Translations under genes and position numbers: made by a program | The notes under the pieces: model-generated | Told to the model about the DNA's origin: nothing | The model's database searches: none | The model's input: the letters and a program-made list of their open reading frames with translations, nothing else | In this document: positions 10,555 to 21,517 of the stretch, piece by piece | Position numbering within the stretch: position 1 is the stretch's first letter | How the letters are laid out: each line of letters begins with the position of its first letter | Assembly (NCBI RefSeq): GCF_001590835.1 | Contig: NZ_LTAQ01000069.1 | Span: 109,400-173,399 of the forward strand | Source: Bacillus gaemokensis | GTDB taxonomy: Bacteria; Bacillota; Bacilli; Bacillales; Bacillaceae_G | DNA: 64,000 nucleotides | Direction of reading: 5' to 3'

Positions 10555-10568
10555 ATATTCTGAAAATT
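10554..10568 (+). promoter_or_regulatory. candidate internal CodY box before leuB
   Basis: TATATTCTGAAAATT matches the CodY consensus at 13 of 15 positions and lies 30 nt upstream of the leuB start, inside the operon. Could act as a roadblock for elongating polymerase; that is inference. Confidence 0.45.
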
Positions 10569-10597
10569 AAAAACATAAATAAAGGGGTGCTTATAAT

Positions 10598-11662
10598 TTG
10601 GAAAAACGTATCGTTTGTTTAGCGGGTGATGGTGTTGGACCAGAAATTATGGAGAGTGCTAAAGAAGTATTACACATGATTGAAAGATTATATGGTCATC
10701 GCTTTTATTTACAAGATGAACAGTTTGGCGGGGCTGCCATTGATTCACTTGGGCAACCATTGCCATCAAGAACACTTGCAGCATGTTTAGCAAGTGATGC
10801 AGTGTTACTAGGAGCGGTTGGTGGACCTAGGTGGGATGAGGCGAAAGAACGACCAGAAAAAGGGTTACTCGCTCTTCGAAAAGGGCTTGGTGTATTTGCG
10901 AATGTTCGTCCTGTTACCGTAGATGCTGAAACATCTCACTTATCTCCATTAAAGGTAGCTGATGAAGTTGATTTTGTTGTTGTTCGGGAATTAACAGGTG
11001 GGATTTACTTCTCTTTTCCAAAAGAAAGAACAGAAGCAGTAGCAACAGATACACTTACTTATCATCGTCATGAGATTGAACGTATTGTTTCTTATGCTTT
11101 TCAACTAGCAAGTAAACGGCGTAAAAAAGTCACTTCTATCGATAAAGCAAATGTTTTAGAGTCAAGTAAACTATGGAGATTAGTTACAGAAGAAGTAGCG
11201 CTTCGTTATCCAGAGGTAGAGATTGAGCATATTTTAGTAGATGCCGCAGCGATGGAGTTGATTCGTAATCCAGGTCGGTTTGATGTTATTGTAACGGAGA
11301 ATTTATTTGGTGATATTTTGAGTGATGAGGCTTCTGTATTAGCAGGATCACTCGGAATGCTTCCATCAGCAAGTCATGCGGAGAACGGTCCGTCATTGTA
11401 TGAACCAATTCATGGATCAGCACCAGATATCGCAGGGAAAAATAGAGCAAATCCAATCGCAATGATGCGCTCTGTTGCAATGATGCTTGAGCAATCATTT
11501 GAATTAAGAAGAGAAGGATACGCAATTGAATCAGCGATTTCTGCAGTTCTTCGTTCGGGAAAATGTACAGCGGATATAGGTGGGAATGAAACGACATCTT
11601 CGTTTACAAAAGCTGTGCTTCAAGAGATGGAAGAACAAGCGCTAGTTGGGAGAGGAAGATAA
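10598..11662 (+). CDS. leuB: 3-isopropylmalate dehydrogenase
   Basis: 354 residues, isocitrate/isopropylmalate dehydrogenase family. [13 protein letters not shown] near the N-terminus and the [12 protein letters not shown] metal/cofactor segment are diagnostic. Start is TTG at 10598 with AAAGGGG 10 nt upstream. Oxidatively decarboxylates 3-isopropylmalate with NAD+. Its stop codon overlaps the leuC ATG by one base. Confidence 0.95.
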   Translation: MEKRIVCLAGDGVGPEIMESAKEVLHMIERLYGHRFYLQDEQFGGAAIDSLGQPLPSRTLAACLASDAVLLGAVGGPRWDEAKERPEKGLLALRKGLGVFANVRPVTVDAETSHLSPLKVADEVDFVVVRELTGGIYFSFPKERTEAVATDTLTYHRHEIERIVSYAFQLASKRRKKVTSIDKANVLESSKLWRLVTEEVALRYPEVEIEHILVDAAAMELIRNPGRFDVIVTENLFGDILSDEASVLAGSLGMLPSASHAENGPSLYEPIHGSAPDIAGKNRANPIAMMRSVAMMLEQSFELRREGYAIESAISAVLRSGKCTADIGGNETTSSFTKAVLQEMEEQALVGRGR

Positions 11663-13056
11663 TGGGAAAGAGGCTGTTAGATAAGCTGTGGGAAAGACAT
11701 GTTGTTGCTACAAATGAAAATGGATTAGATTTATTATATATTGATCTCCATCTCGTGCATGAAGTGACGTCACCGCAAGCCTTTGAAGGCTTGCGGCTTG
11801 TAAATCGGGCTGTTCGGAGACCGGATTTAACGTTTGCAACGATGGATCATAATATTCCAACAAAGGATGTTTGGAATATTACAGATCACATTGCAAAACA
11901 GCAATTAGATACGCTTCGGGAAAATTGTAAACAATTTCATGTTCCATTAGCGGATATTGGTGATGAATCACAAGGGATTGTTCATGTTATTGGTCCGGAA
12001 CTTGGACTGACGCAGCCAGGCAAGACAATTGTATGTGGGGACAGTCATACGGCAACCCATGGTGCGTTTGGAGCACTAGCATTTGGGATAGGGACGAGTG
12101 AAGTGGAACATGTACTAGCCACTCAAACATTGTGGCAACGAAAACCAAAAGCAATGGGAATTGAATTAAAAGGAAAATTGCCAAAAGGAGTATACGCAAA
12201 AGACATTATCTTACACCTTCTCGCCACATATGGAGTAGCAATTGGAACTGGATACGTTATGGAGTTTTATGGAGAAGCAATTGCAGATATGGAAATGGAA
12301 GAACGGATGACACTTTGTAATATGGCAATTGAGGGTGGAGCAAAAGCAGGGATTATAGCGCCAGATGAGAAAACATTTGCTTATGTAAAAGGGCGTGAGT
12401 ATGCGCCGAAAGAGTTTGAACTTGCAGTAGCAAAGTGGAGTGAACTTTATACAGATTTAGATGCAATCTATGATATGTGTTTTTCGATAGATGTTACAAA
12501 ATTAGCACCTTATGTAACGTGGGGAACAAATCCAAGTATGGGCATTCGTATTGATGAGCAGTTACCAGGAAAAAATGATGAAAATGACGAAAGAGCTTTT
12601 GCGTATATGGGGCTTGAACCGGGGCAAAGTGTATTTGAAATCCCAGTAAGACACGTTTTCATCGGTTCTTGTACGAATTCTCGTTTATCAGACTTAGAAA
12701 TCGCCGCAGCTGTTGTAAAAGGAAAAAAAGTAAAAGATGGTGTACGTGCACTTGTTGTACCGGGATCAAAAAGTGTGAGAGAAGCGGCGATGAAAAAAGG
12801 ATTACACCATATATTTGAAGAAGCTGGATTTGAGTGGAGAGAGCCTGGATGTTCTATGTGTCTCGGAATGAATCCAGATCAAGTACCTGAAGGGGAACAT
12901 TGCGCATCCACTTCTAATCGTAACTTTGAAGGAAGACAAGGAAAAGGGGCAAGGACACATCTTGTAAGTCCAGCGATGGCTGCAGCTGCAGCGTTATATG
13001 GTCATTTCGTGGATGTGAGAAAGGAGAGCTATGATGGAGCCATTTCGTATTCATAA
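11662..13056 (+). CDS. leuC: 3-isopropylmalate dehydratase large subunit
   Basis: 464 residues, aconitase family. The three [4Fe-4S] ligands are C337 (GSCTNSR), C397 and C400 (PGCSMC). Works with LeuD to isomerise 2- to 3-isopropylmalate. leuD begins inside its last codons, so the two subunits are translationally coupled. Confidence 0.95.
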   Translation: MGKRLLDKLWERHVVATNENGLDLLYIDLHLVHEVTSPQAFEGLRLVNRAVRRPDLTFATMDHNIPTKDVWNITDHIAKQQLDTLRENCKQFHVPLADIGDESQGIVHVIGPELGLTQPGKTIVCGDSHTATHGAFGALAFGIGTSEVEHVLATQTLWQRKPKAMGIELKGKLPKGVYAKDIILHLLATYGVAIGTGYVMEFYGEAIADMEMEERMTLCNMAIEGGAKAGIIAPDEKTFAYVKGREYAPKEFELAVAKWSELYTDLDAIYDMCFSIDVTKLAPYVTWGTNPSMGIRIDEQLPGKNDENDERAFAYMGLEPGQSVFEIPVRHVFIGSCTNSRLSDLEIAAAVVKGKKVKDGVRALVVPGSKSVREAAMKKGLHHIFEEAGFEWREPGCSMCLGMNPDQVPEGEHCASTSNRNFEGRQGKGARTHLVSPAMAAAAALYGHFVDVRKESYDGAISYS

Positions 13057-13612
13057 AGGAACTGTTGCAGTGCTTATGAATGACAACATTGATACAGATC
13101 AAATTATTCCAAAACAATATTTAAAGAGGATAGAAAGAACAGGATTTGGACAGTTTTTATTTGATGAGTGGCGATACAACAATGATCGCCAAGAAAATCC
13201 TGATTTTCCACTAAATGCGCCGGAGAGAAAAGGGGCAAGCATACTTATTTCGGGAGATAATTTTGGTTGTGGTTCTTCAAGAGAACATGCGCCATGGGCA
13301 CTTGCTGATTATGGATTCCGGGTTATTATTGCAGGAGGATTTGCAGATATTTTTTATATGAACTGTATGAAGAATGGCATGCTTCCGATTGTGATGGAAA
13401 AAGAAATGCGTGAAAAGCTTGCGGATTTTGAGCCGAGGGCTGTAATAGAAGTGGATTTAGAGAATGAAATCATTACAACACCGCAGCATCGGTTTCCTTT
13501 TACGATTGAAAAGATGTGGAAGGATAAGTTATTAAATGGTTTAGATGAGATCGGAATCACGATGCAATATGAACAAAAAATTCAAGAATACGAACAAAAA
13601 ATAGCTCACTAG
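13034..13612 (+). CDS. leuD: 3-isopropylmalate dehydratase small subunit
   Basis: 192 residues, the swivelling small aconitase-like domain, with [11 protein letters not shown] and [13 protein letters not shown] motifs. The second of two tandem ATGs (13034) is favoured because AAGGAG sits 7 nt upstream; 13031 is only 4 nt away. Last gene of the leu block. I see no convincing terminator before the his leader, only a weak GCTCA / TGAGC hairpin near 13605. Confidence 0.94.
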   Translation: MEPFRIHKGTVAVLMNDNIDTDQIIPKQYLKRIERTGFGQFLFDEWRYNNDRQENPDFPLNAPERKGASILISGDNFGCGSSREHAPWALADYGFRVIIAGGFADIFYMNCMKNGMLPIVMEKEMREKLADFEPRAVIEVDLENEIITTPQHRFPFTIEKMWKDKLLNGLDEIGITMQYEQKIQEYEQKIAH

Positions 13613-13660
13613 ATTTTTGAGCGAGCTGTAATAAAAAATGAATATAAGGTTCGAATTGTA

Positions 13661-13689
13661 TTTACTTTCTGAATTTAGTGTTATATACT
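13661..13689 (+). promoter_or_regulatory. his operon promoter
   Basis: TTTACT, 17-nt spacer, TATACT. It would start transcription near 13696, about 28 nt before the leader peptide start and 250 nt before hisZ. Confidence 0.6.
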
Positions 13690-13723
13690 ATGTGAAAATA
13701 AGAGGAGAAGGGGAGTAAGGATT

Positions 13724-13777
13724 ATGTTTACAGTACAATCTATCAATATGCTTACACAACTACATCATCATACATAA
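13724..13777 (+). CDS. his leader peptide with three consecutive His codons
   Basis: A 17-codon frame MFTVQSINMLTQLHHHT with three adjacent CAT codons (13763-13771) just before the stop TAA. It is preceded by a strong ribosome site (AGGAGAAGGGGAG, about 13702-13714) and lies between the his promoter and the his operon terminator. The position, His run and downstream alternative folds are those of an attenuation leader peptide. No protein function is expected; the act of translation is the signal. Confidence 0.8.
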   Translation: MFTVQSINMLTQLHHHT

Positions 13778-13884
13778 ACCCTTGATCCTAGCGTGAACAA
13801 CGTGTAGGTACAAGGGTTATTCCCATTGTACCTACACTCTATGAAAGAGCCTTGTAGGTATTTTTTCTACAAGGCTCTTTTTAT
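13777..13884 (+). promoter_or_regulatory. his attenuator: five mutually exclusive RNA segments
   Basis: A 13777-13784 (AACCCTTG) pairs with B 13811-13818. B 13802-13812 (GTGTAGGTACA) pairs with C 13827-13837, 11 bp. C 13829-13836 (TACCTACA) pairs with D 13853-13860. D 13844-13857 pairs with E 13867-13880, 14 bp perfect, followed by TTATTTTG, the terminator. A ribosome at the stop codon covers A, so B:C and D:E form and transcription ends. A ribosome stalled at His codons leaves A free, so A:B and C:D form and the terminator is lost. Confidence 0.8.
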
Positions 13885-13942
13885 TTTGTTCGTGATGGCT
13901 ACGGTGGGCATACATTAGAAGGGAAAGGGAGTGTGATGTTAT

Positions 13943-15205
13943 ATGACAAAGTGGAAGCGAGCAAATCCAAATGGAACAAGGGACTATGTATTTGAAGAAT
14001 GTACATTAATTGAAGAAACTGAACAAAAGCTAAGACGTACTTTTTTAGAAAGAGGATATGAGGAGGTTAGAACGCCTACGATTGAATTTTATGATGTGTT
14101 TTCGTTTCAAAACCGCCCGATAGATGAGGAGAAAATGTATAAATTTTTTGATCAGCAGGGACGTATTATCGTTTTACGTCCAGATATGACGATTCCCTTA
14201 GCGAGGGTAATTGGCACGCATGGTGGAGATTCTCCTGTGAAAGTAACATATAGCGGGAATGTGTTTCGAGCAAATGAATCACTTTCTGGAAAATATAATG
14301 AGATCATTCAAACGGGGATTGAAATCATTGGGATTGATAACGTGCGAGCTGAAATAGAATGTGTTGTAAGTGTAATTCAAGCACTTCAAGGAGTAGGGAT
14401 GCATTCTTTTACAATTGAATTAGGTCAAGTTCAGTTATATAAGTGCATTATCAAAAAACTTTCGTTTAAGGAAGAAGAAGAGATGTTATTGCGCACGTAT
14501 ATAGAAAGTAAAAATTATGCGGCTTTATCGAATTTTTTACAAGAGAAAAATTTAGATCGAAGTGATGAGACAGTACGATTACTTGAGAAATTACCAAGAT
14601 TATTTGGAAAGCTGGAGGTAATTGAGGAGGCAGAAAAACTTGCTTCTAATGACGAAATGAGGCAAGCAATCGCGCGGATAAAAGAAATTTATAAAACGAT
14701 TGGGAAGTTAGGATATGGCTCATATATATCAATTGATTTAGGGATGATTCAACATCTCCATTATTATACAGGAGTTATTTTTAAGGGGTATATATATGAG
14801 ATTGGAGAAGAAATTGTGAGCGGGGGAAGATATGATGAATTGATTGGGAATTTTGGCGAGATGGCGCCAGCTGTTGGGTTAGCTGTACAAGTAAATCAAA
14901 TTGTTAGGGCACTGCAGGAACAACAAGAATCAGTAAAGCGAAAGCAACTAGACGTGATGATTTATTATACCTTGGACTGGTTAGCGGAGGCTGAAAGGTT
15001 ATGCAATTTACTTCAAAAAGATGGGTGGAAAGTGGAGCTATCTTTATTTGATAGTTTGCAAGACACCTTTCAATTTGCAAGAAAGAATAGGATCACAACT
15101 GTAATTGAAGTAGCAGGAGAATCGTTAGTGGAATATGTTTGGAAAGAAAAATGGATGATGCAGAAAGAAGGGGAAGCTTCGTGCGTAACATTCAAATTGC
15201 GTTAA
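13943..15205 (+). CDS. hisZ: ATP phosphoribosyltransferase regulatory subunit
   Basis: 420 residues, class II tRNA-synthetase-like (HisRS paralogue) without tRNA-binding function. Opens with [12 protein letters not shown], and the motif 2-like region around [13 protein letters not shown] is clear. HisZ is required to activate the short form of HisG, which is exactly what follows. GGGAGTGTGATG supplies the ribosome site. First enzyme gene of the his operon. Confidence 0.94.
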   Translation: MTKWKRANPNGTRDYVFEECTLIEETEQKLRRTFLERGYEEVRTPTIEFYDVFSFQNRPIDEEKMYKFFDQQGRIIVLRPDMTIPLARVIGTHGGDSPVKVTYSGNVFRANESLSGKYNEIIQTGIEIIGIDNVRAEIECVVSVIQALQGVGMHSFTIELGQVQLYKCIIKKLSFKEEEEMLLRTYIESKNYAALSNFLQEKNLDRSDETVRLLEKLPRLFGKLEVIEEAEKLASNDEMRQAIARIKEIYKTIGKLGYGSYISIDLGMIQHLHYYTGVIFKGYIYEIGEEIVSGGRYDELIGNFGEMAPAVGLAVQVNQIVRALQEQQESVKRKQLDVMIYYTLDWLAEAERLCNLLQKDGWKVELSLFDSLQDTFQFARKNRITTVIEVAGESLVEYVWKEKWMMQKEGEASCVTFKLR

Positions 15206-15816
15206 CAAAGGGAAGACTTGAGAAGCATGTCATTCCGCTTTTCGAGAAAATTGGGATTGATTGTTCAGAAATTATGGATAAAGGAAGAAAACTTGTGTTC
15301 CAAAGTGCGAATACCAATATTTCATTTATTCTAGTTAAAGCGGTTGATGTTGCAACTTATGTAGAACATGGTGTTGCAGATATAGGGGTTGTTGGAAAAG
15401 ATATTTTAATGGAATATGAGAAAGATATATATGAAATGGTGGATTTGAAGGTGGGGTGCTGTAAGTTTTGTGTTGCATCGATTCCGACATATAATCCGGC
15501 AGGTTATCGGAAAAAGAGAATTGCTACAAAATATCCACATATTACTTCTAATTATTTTCGTGATAAGGGCGTGGATGTAGAAATTATTAAAATAGAAGGT
15601 TCTGTAGAAATCGCCCCGCTTCTTGGATTAGCAGATGCCATTGTTGATATTGTAGAAACTGGTAAAACATTGAAAGCAAATGGCTTAATTGTATTTGAAG
15701 AAATGCATTCCATATCTGCTCGAATGATTGTAAATAAAGCTGCTTTAAAAACTAAAAAAGACGAAATATTCAGTGTTATAAAAAAGATGGAGTGTATCAT
15801 TGCTGAAGGAAAATAA
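15181..15816 (+). CDS. hisG: ATP phosphoribosyltransferase catalytic subunit, short form
   Basis: 211 residues starting (GTG) [20 protein letters not shown]. Lacks the C-terminal regulatory domain of long HisG, so it depends on HisZ. The PRPP-binding/diphosphate region [19 protein letters not shown] is visible near 160-180. The GTG at 15181 follows GAAGGGG; longer in-frame starts have no ribosome site. Overlaps hisZ by 25 nt, consistent with equimolar complex assembly. Confidence 0.94.
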   Translation: MRNIQIALTKGRLEKHVIPLFEKIGIDCSEIMDKGRKLVFQSANTNISFILVKAVDVATYVEHGVADIGVVGKDILMEYEKDIYEMVDLKVGCCKFCVASIPTYNPAGYRKKRIATKYPHITSNYFRDKGVDVEIIKIEGSVEIAPLLGLADAIVDIVETGKTLKANGLIVFEEMHSISARMIVNKAALKTKKDEIFSVIKKMECIIAEGK

Positions 15817-15828
15817 AGGAGGGGCGTA

Positions 15829-17118
15829 ATGGAGATTATTTATGAAGAATTTACAGAAGCATTATCTAGAATAAAGTTGTTAAGAGAACGCGCCAATATA
15901 ATAGAAGAAACTGTTCAATTGCGTGTAAGAGAAATTGTTCAAAAAGTGGGAGAAAGAAGAGATGAAGCGTTATTTTCATATACAAAAGAGTTTGATGGTA
16001 TTGAGATAGCAGAATGGCGTGTGGCAAAAGAAAAAATAGAGAATGTAAGTAAAGATGTATCGAGTTCATTTCTAGAGGCGTTGCAAGAGGCAAAGAAAAA
16101 TATCATATCATACCATGAAAAACAAAAGAGGCAGTCTATTTTTGATTGTGAAAAAGAAGGAATCATTCGCGGACAAATCATTCGGCCGCTAGAAACGGTT
16201 GGTGTATATGTACCAGGAGGAACAGCAGCATATCCTTCATCCGTACTTATGAATGTATTGCCAGCTAAAATTGCTGGTGTTCAGAAAGTTGTAATGGTGA
16301 CACCACCAGGAAGGGGCGGGGTAGATCCTCATATTTTAGTAGCTGCAAAACTTTCTGGTGTAGACGAAATTTATACAGTAGGTGGCGCTCAAGCAATTGC
16401 AGCTTTGGCATATGGAACGGAATCGATTCCTAAAGTGGATAAGATTGTTGGGCCAGGAAATGTATATGTTGCTCTTGCAAAGAGAGAAGTATATGGGGTA
16501 GTGAATATTGATATGATTGCTGGTCCATCAGAAATTGTGGTAATCGCAGATGAAACAGGGAACGCATCATTTATTGCTGCTGATTTATTATCACAAGCGG
16601 AACATGATATTAGAGCGACAGCGATTTGTATTACAACAAATGCAACGCTAGCGAAAGAAATAGAAAGAGAAATAGAAGTACAGCTTCGGGCATTACCGAG
16701 GAGTGAGATAGCTCGTGAATCCATTGAACGAAATGGAGCAATCCTTATTGTACCATCGCTAGAAGATGCGTTTCAATTATCGAATGAAATAGCACCGGAG
16801 CATTTAGAGTTACATATAAATGAGCCGCTGAATGCTTTAGCTTATGTAAAGCACGCAGGTTCTATCTTCATTGGTCCATATGCACCAGAACCACTTGGAG
16901 ATTATTTTGCAGGACCGAATCATGTATTGCCGACAAGTGGAACAGCACGTTTCTTTTCGCCGTTATCAGTGGATGACTTTGTGAAAAAATCAAGTTTTGT
17001 CTCCTATACGAAAGAAGCTTTAAAAAGCGTACAGCATCACATCATAAATCTTGCAGATAAAGAAGGTTTACATGCGCATGCCAGAGCAATTCAAATTCGA
17101 TTTGAGGAGGAAAAATAA
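15829..17118 (+). CDS. hisD: histidinol dehydrogenase
   Basis: 429 residues. Two-step NAD+-dependent oxidation of histidinol to histidine. Family signatures [15 protein letters not shown] (about 223-237) and [13 protein letters not shown] with Zn ligands, and APEHLEL near 325. Ribosome site AAAGGAGG upstream of the ATG. Stop codon overlaps hisB start by one base. Confidence 0.95.
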   Translation: MEIIYEEFTEALSRIKLLRERANIIEETVQLRVREIVQKVGERRDEALFSYTKEFDGIEIAEWRVAKEKIENVSKDVSSSFLEALQEAKKNIISYHEKQKRQSIFDCEKEGIIRGQIIRPLETVGVYVPGGTAAYPSSVLMNVLPAKIAGVQKVVMVTPPGRGGVDPHILVAAKLSGVDEIYTVGGAQAIAALAYGTESIPKVDKIVGPGNVYVALAKREVYGVVNIDMIAGPSEIVVIADETGNASFIAADLLSQAEHDIRATAICITTNATLAKEIEREIEVQLRALPRSEIARESIERNGAILIVPSLEDAFQLSNEIAPEHLELHINEPLNALAYVKHAGSIFIGPYAPEPLGDYFAGPNHVLPTSGTARFFSPLSVDDFVKKSSFVSYTKEALKSVQHHIINLADKEGLHAHARAIQIRFEEEK

Positions 17119-17702
17119 TGCGACAGGCAAGTCAAGAGCGGGGAACGACAGAAACAAAAATTAAACTAAGTTTACAACTAGATGAAAGTGCAGATGTTTC
17201 TATTCAAACGGGCGTTGGATTTTTTGATCATATGCTAACTTTGTTTGCAAAACATGGTCGATTTGGATTGCAAATTGCAGCTTCGGGAGATGTATTTGTT
17301 GACGCTCATCATACTGTTGAAGATGTTGGAATTGTGCTCGGAAATTGCTTAAAAGAAGCATTGCAAAATAAAGAGGGCATTAACCGCTACGGTGCAGCAT
17401 ATGTACCAATGGATGAGTCATTAGGGTTTGTGGCAATTGATATAAGCGGGAGGTCTTATCTTGTATTTCAAGGTGAGCTAACAAACCCGAAATTAGGAGA
17501 TTTTGATACGGAGTTAACAGAAGAGTTTTTTCGGGCGGTTGCTCATGCTGCAAATATTACATTGCATGCACGTATTCTATATGGAAGTAATACACATCAC
17601 AAAATTGAAGCTTTGTTTAAAGCGTTTGGACGCGCGCTTAGGGAAGCTGTAGATAAGAATGAAAAGATTGTCGGTGTAAACTCTACGAAAGGAATGTTGT
17701 AA
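17118..17702 (+). CDS. hisB: imidazoleglycerol-phosphate dehydratase
   Basis: 194 residues, monofunctional enzyme without the HAD phosphatase domain found in enterobacteria. [15 protein letters not shown] and [14 protein letters not shown] give the Mn-binding histidines. GAGGAGG in the end of hisD is the ribosome site. The missing phosphatase activity is supplied by the PHP protein at the operon end. Confidence 0.95.
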   Translation: MRQASQERGTTETKIKLSLQLDESADVSIQTGVGFFDHMLTLFAKHGRFGLQIAASGDVFVDAHHTVEDVGIVLGNCLKEALQNKEGINRYGAAYVPMDESLGFVAIDISGRSYLVFQGELTNPKLGDFDTELTEEFFRAVAHAANITLHARILYGSNTHHKIEALFKAFGRALREAVDKNEKIVGVNSTKGML

Positions 17703-18332
17703 TTGATTGCAATTATAGATTATGGGATGGGGAATATTCGAAGTGTGGAACAAGCGCTAACATGTATTGGAGCAAAATATACTGTTACGGATAACGAAAA
17801 GAAAATAATGGAAAGTCATGGTGTTATCTTACCAGGAGTGGGTGCCTTCCCGAAAGCAATGGATGCTTTAAAGGAAAAAAATCTTGTTTCGGTACTACAA
17901 GAAAGTGGGAAATCGGGGAAACCGTTACTTGGGATATGTCTAGGTATGCAACTTTTATTTGCCGAAAGTGATGAAATAAAGAACTCTATGGGACTTGGTT
18001 TGTTGCCAGGGGTGATTCGAAAATTAAAAGTCCCTTATAAAATACCACATATGGGATGGAATCAATTAAAGAAAACAAGAGAAATACCGCTTTGGAATGA
18101 AGTGGAAGACAATTCATTTGTATACTATGTTCATTCTTATTATGCAGATTGTCCAAGTGATCTTGTTTGCGGGAGTAGTGAATATGGAATTGAGATTCCA
18201 GGTTTTGTAGCAAAAGGGAATATACTCGGATTGCAATTTCATCCTGAAAAAAGTGGTGAAATTGGAATACAAATGCTAAGAAATTTTAAAGGAGTGGTAG
18301 AGGTATGGAAATCTTCCCAGCGATCGATTTAA
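17703..18332 (+). CDS. hisH: imidazole glycerol phosphate synthase, glutaminase subunit
   Basis: 209 residues, class I glutamine amidotransferase. Nucleophile C79 in GICLGMQLL and the catalytic HPE triad segment FHPEKSG near 180. Start is TTG at 17703, with AAAGGA upstream inside hisB. Delivers ammonia to HisF. Overlaps hisA by 28 nt. Confidence 0.94.
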   Translation: MIAIIDYGMGNIRSVEQALTCIGAKYTVTDNEKKIMESHGVILPGVGAFPKAMDALKEKNLVSVLQESGKSGKPLLGICLGMQLLFAESDEIKNSMGLGLLPGVIRKLKVPYKIPHMGWNQLKKTREIPLWNEVEDNSFVYYVHSYYADCPSDLVCGSSEYGIEIPGFVAKGNILGLQFHPEKSGEIGIQMLRNFKGVVEVWKSSQRSI

Positions 18333-19024
18333 AAGAAGGGCGATGTGTTCGGCTTTATCAAGGAGAGTTCAACAAAGAAACAGTGATGAATGAAAATCCG
18401 GTGGCGCAAGCAGTGTTATTCGAACAACTAGGGGCGAAAATGTTACACATTGTTGATTTAGATGGGGCGGTTGCTGGGCAAGCGGTAAACTTGTCTGTCA
18501 TTGAAGATATATGTAAAACAGTTCGTATTCCAGTGCAAGTTGGAGGGGGAGTACGGTCTCTTGCAGCAGTTGAAATGTTGTTATCAGTAGGTGTAAAAAA
18601 AGTTATTTTAGGAACGGCTGCTTTGTATGACCGTTCATTTTTAGAAGAAGCAGCTCGTTTATACAGAGAGAATATTGTTGTTGGTATTGATGCGAAAAAT
18701 GGTTATGTTGCAACGAGAGGGTGGCTTGATATATCTGAAATTTCTTACATTGAACTTGCGAAACAAATGGAGAGTGTAGGTGTGAAAACGATTATTTTTA
18801 CAGACATTTCGAAAGATGGCACGCTTCTCGGACCGAATTTTGAACAATTACGGTTGCTACAAGAAGCAGTGTCAATTCGTATTGTTGCTTCGGGCGGGGT
18901 ATCTTCACTCCAAGATGTGGAAAAGTTGAATGCGATGAATATGTACGGTGTAATTATCGGTAAGGCGCTCTATGAAAAAACAATCGACTTAGAATTCGCT
19001 TTGCAGGTAACAAAGTTATGTTAG
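18305..19024 (+). CDS. hisA: phosphoribosylformimino-5-aminoimidazole carboxamide ribotide isomerase
   Basis: 239 residues, TIM barrel. [15 protein letters not shown] supplies the general-base Asp, and the phosphate loops VQVGGGVRS and VASGGVSS are clear. Amadori isomerisation of ProFAR to PRFAR. Overlaps hisH upstream and hisF downstream. Confidence 0.95.
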   Translation: MEIFPAIDLKEGRCVRLYQGEFNKETVMNENPVAQAVLFEQLGAKMLHIVDLDGAVAGQAVNLSVIEDICKTVRIPVQVGGGVRSLAAVEMLLSVGVKKVILGTAALYDRSFLEEAARLYRENIVVGIDAKNGYVATRGWLDISEISYIELAKQMESVGVKTIIFTDISKDGTLLGPNFEQLRLLQEAVSIRIVASGGVSSLQDVEKLNAMNMYGVIIGKALYEKTIDLEFALQVTKLC

Positions 19025-19776
19025 CAAAGCGAATTATTCCTTGTTTAGATGTAAAGGCTGGCCGCGTTGTAAAGGGTGTGAATTTTGTAGGGTTACAAGA
19101 TGTAGGGGATCCTGTTGAAATAGCTGGCTTGTACAATCAGGCAGGTGCAGATGAAATTGTTTTTTTGGATATTACAGCAACGCATGAAGGTAGAAAAACG
19201 ATTGTGGATGTTGTAGAAAAAACGGCGTCAAAAGTATTTATTCCTCTTACAGTTGGGGGAGGTATTTCAACTGTTCAAGATATGTATACTTTGCTAAGAG
19301 CAGGTGCTGATAAAGTTTCGGTTAACTCAGCTGCGGTGCGAAACCCAACGTTAATCGGGGAAGGTGCTGAACATTTTGGTTCGCAATGTATTGTGGTAGC
19401 AATTGATGCAAGGAGAGTAAAAGAGAACAAATGGAACGTATATGTAAATGGTGGCCGGGTTGATACGGGGATTGATGCGATTGAGTGGGCAAAGCAAGCT
19501 GCTGAACTAGGCGCAGGTGAAATTTTGCTCACAAGTATGGATGCTGATGGAACGAAGGATGGTTATGATCTTCGTTTGACAGAAGAAATTTCTAAAAATG
19601 TTTCTGTACCAGTCGTTGCTTCGGGAGGATGTGGAAATGCTGCACATATTGTAGAAGTGTTTCAAAAAACATCGGCAAATGCAGCTTTAGCGGCATCTAT
19701 TTTTCATTATGGTGAGTCTACGGTACAAGAAGTGAAGCGAAAATTACGAGAGGTGAAAGTTGAGGTGAGATTATGA
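19018..19776 (+). CDS. hisF: imidazole glycerol phosphate synthase, cyclase subunit
   Basis: 252 residues, TIM barrel homologous to HisA. Opens [19 protein letters not shown] with the catalytic Asp11; TVGGGIST and VVASGGCGN phosphate loops. Its ATG overlaps the hisA stop, and its own stop overlaps the hisI ATG as ATGA. Confidence 0.95.
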   Translation: MLAKRIIPCLDVKAGRVVKGVNFVGLQDVGDPVEIAGLYNQAGADEIVFLDITATHEGRKTIVDVVEKTASKVFIPLTVGGGISTVQDMYTLLRAGADKVSVNSAAVRNPTLIGEGAEHFGSQCIVVAIDARRVKENKWNVYVNGGRVDTGIDAIEWAKQAAELGAGEILLTSMDADGTKDGYDLRLTEEISKNVSVPVVASGGCGNAAHIVEVFQKTSANAALAASIFHYGESTVQEVKRKLREVKVEVRL

Positions 19777-20078
19777 GACCTGATTTTTCAAAAGGGCTCT
19801 TGCCAGCTGTTGTGATAGATGAGGAGACAAGTGAAGTATTAATGTTAGCTTATATGAATGAAGAAGCATACGAAAAAACAGTAGAAACAAAAAATACATG
19901 GTTCTATTCACGCTCAAGGCAAACATTATGGAACAAAGGGGAAACATCAGGTCATGTTCAATATGTCAGGTCTCTTTATTTAGATTGTGATCAAGATGCA
20001 ATTGTAATGATTGTAAAGCAAGTTGGACCAGCGTGCCATACAGGTAAGAAAACATGTTTTCATCATAAAATTATATAG
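19773..20078 (+). CDS. hisI: phosphoribosyl-AMP cyclohydrolase
   Basis: 101 residues, stand-alone HisI, not fused to HisE as in B. subtilis. Zn/Mg ligands in YLDCDQDA and the C-terminal [14 protein letters not shown]. Starts by a 4-nt overlap with hisF. Confidence 0.94.
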   Translation: MRPDFSKGLLPAVVIDEETSEVLMLAYMNEEAYEKTVETKNTWFYSRSRQTLWNKGETSGHVQYVRSLYLDCDQDAIVMIVKQVGPACHTGKKTCFHHKII

Positions 20079-20089
20079 GAGGCCTGATG

Positions 20090-20413
20090 ATGGAAGATGT
20101 ATTGAAATCTTTGTTTGAAACAATCAGGGAGCGGAAAGTAAGTCCAGTGCCTGAGTCATATACAAATTATTTATTTGCAAAAGGTGAGGATAAAATTTTG
20201 AAAAAAATAGGGGAGGAGTGTACAGAGGTTGTAATTGCTGCGAAAAATGATAATAAAGAAGAACTTGTAAAAGAAATGGTCGATGTTTTTTATCACTGCT
20301 TTGTTTTGTTAGCTGAAAAAAATATTTCGTTAGAAGATGTGTTAAAGGAAGTGAAATCAAGAGAAGGGAAGTTATCGAAAGCCGGAGAGCGTAAAGAAAT
20401 TGATACATTATAA
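20090..20413 (+). CDS. hisE: phosphoribosyl-ATP pyrophosphatase
   Basis: 107 residues, all-alpha MazG-like fold. [15 protein letters not shown] and the E-x2-E / D metal residues of [15 protein letters not shown] are present. AGGAGG lies 7 nt before the ATG at 20090; the ATG at 20087 is too close. Separate from hisI by 11 nt. Confidence 0.94.
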   Translation: MEDVLKSLFETIRERKVSPVPESYTNYLFAKGEDKILKKIGEECTEVVIAAKNDNKEELVKEMVDVFYHCFVLLAEKNISLEDVLKEVKSREGKLSKAGERKEIDTL

Positions 20414-20425
20414 GGGGGAGAGAGG

Positions 20426-21448
20426 ATGAAAGTGGATTATCATCTTCATTTAGAAGAGGGACCATATTCAATGCGGTGGTTGACGAGAATAAATGAAGCA
20501 CTAGCGCATTATAAACCACTCAAAGAAGAAAAGCATTCCATTGAATGGCTTATGAAAACACAAGAACGTTTGCAAAAGCGTGTGCAGGAAGGGCCATTTA
20601 CAGTGGAATGGATTGATTTATTCTTAGAAGAAGCGCTTCGAAAAGGAATGAAAGAAGTTGGTATTGTTGATCATCTCTATCGCTTTTATGAGGCAAAGGA
20701 ATATTACGAAAAATATGTAGATATTAGTGAGTCAAAACTCGGTTGCTTGCAGAAAGAATGGTTAAATCAAGTGCGGGTAGCATCGCTTTATGATTTTACA
20801 AAGGCGATTCAAGAGGCAAAGGAGCGCTGGAGAAAACGCGGAGTAACACTGCGACTTGGAATTGAAGCGGATTATTTTATTGATGGAGAACGAGAATTGG
20901 AAGGGTTATTAGCATTGGGGGATTGGGATTATGTCATTGGTTCTGTCCATTTTATAGATGGATGGGGATTTGATAACCCAGATACGAAAGAATATTTTGA
21001 GAGTCATAGTCTACATACACTGTATGATACGTTTTTTGCAACAGTTGAAAAAGCTGTTCGCTCTAGATTATTTGATATTGTAGCGCATCTCGATAATATA
21101 AAAGTATTTAATTATCGATTAGATGAAAATAATCAGCTTCCATATTATGAGAAAATTGCAAATGCATTACTTGAAACAGATACAGCTACGGAAGTGAATG
21201 CAGGATTATATTATCGTTATCCTGTGCGTGAGGTGTGTCCAAGTCCTCTTTATTTACAAATTTTAGCGCAGCATCAAGTGCCGATTACCCTCTCGTCAGA
21301 TGCTCATTATCCAAATGATTTAGGAAGGTATATCGAGGAGAATGTGAAAACATTGCGTAATCATGGTATTTCTCATATTGCTACATTTTCCAAACGGATA
21401 AGAACGATGCAGTTGCTGGAAGAGGGATCAACAACTATTTCAAAGTAA
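20426..21448 (+). CDS. PHP-domain phosphatase, probable histidinol-phosphatase
   Basis: 340 residues. PHP metal motifs: DYHLHL at 4-9, the EVGIVDHL region, GIEADYF, IGSVHF and SSDAHYP near the C-terminus. These match histidinol-phosphate phosphatase HisJ/HisK, and its place at the end of a his operon with monofunctional HisB supports that role. It is longer than typical HisJ (about 270), with an extra charged segment of about 60 residues after the first motif. Ribosome site GGGGGAGAG. No hisC aminotransferase is present in this operon. Confidence 0.82.
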   Translation: MKVDYHLHLEEGPYSMRWLTRINEALAHYKPLKEEKHSIEWLMKTQERLQKRVQEGPFTVEWIDLFLEEALRKGMKEVGIVDHLYRFYEAKEYYEKYVDISESKLGCLQKEWLNQVRVASLYDFTKAIQEAKERWRKRGVTLRLGIEADYFIDGERELEGLLALGDWDYVIGSVHFIDGWGFDNPDTKEYFESHSLHTLYDTFFATVEKAVRSRLFDIVAHLDNIKVFNYRLDENNQLPYYEKIANALLETDTATEVNAGLYYRYPVREVCPSPLYLQILAQHQVPITLSSDAHYPNDLGRYIEENVKTLRNHGISHIATFSKRIRTMQLLEEGSTTISK

Positions 21449-21517
21449 AAAATGATTTTGTGATGAAAACCTTTCTTTTAGCTCAAAATAAGTAAGCATG
21501 ACAAAGGAGGGTTTTAA

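Noticed and set aside
13652-13680. CodY-like sequence CTTTCTGAATTTA upstream of the his promoter
   Set aside because: Only about 10 of 15 positions match; not better than chance in AT-rich DNA.
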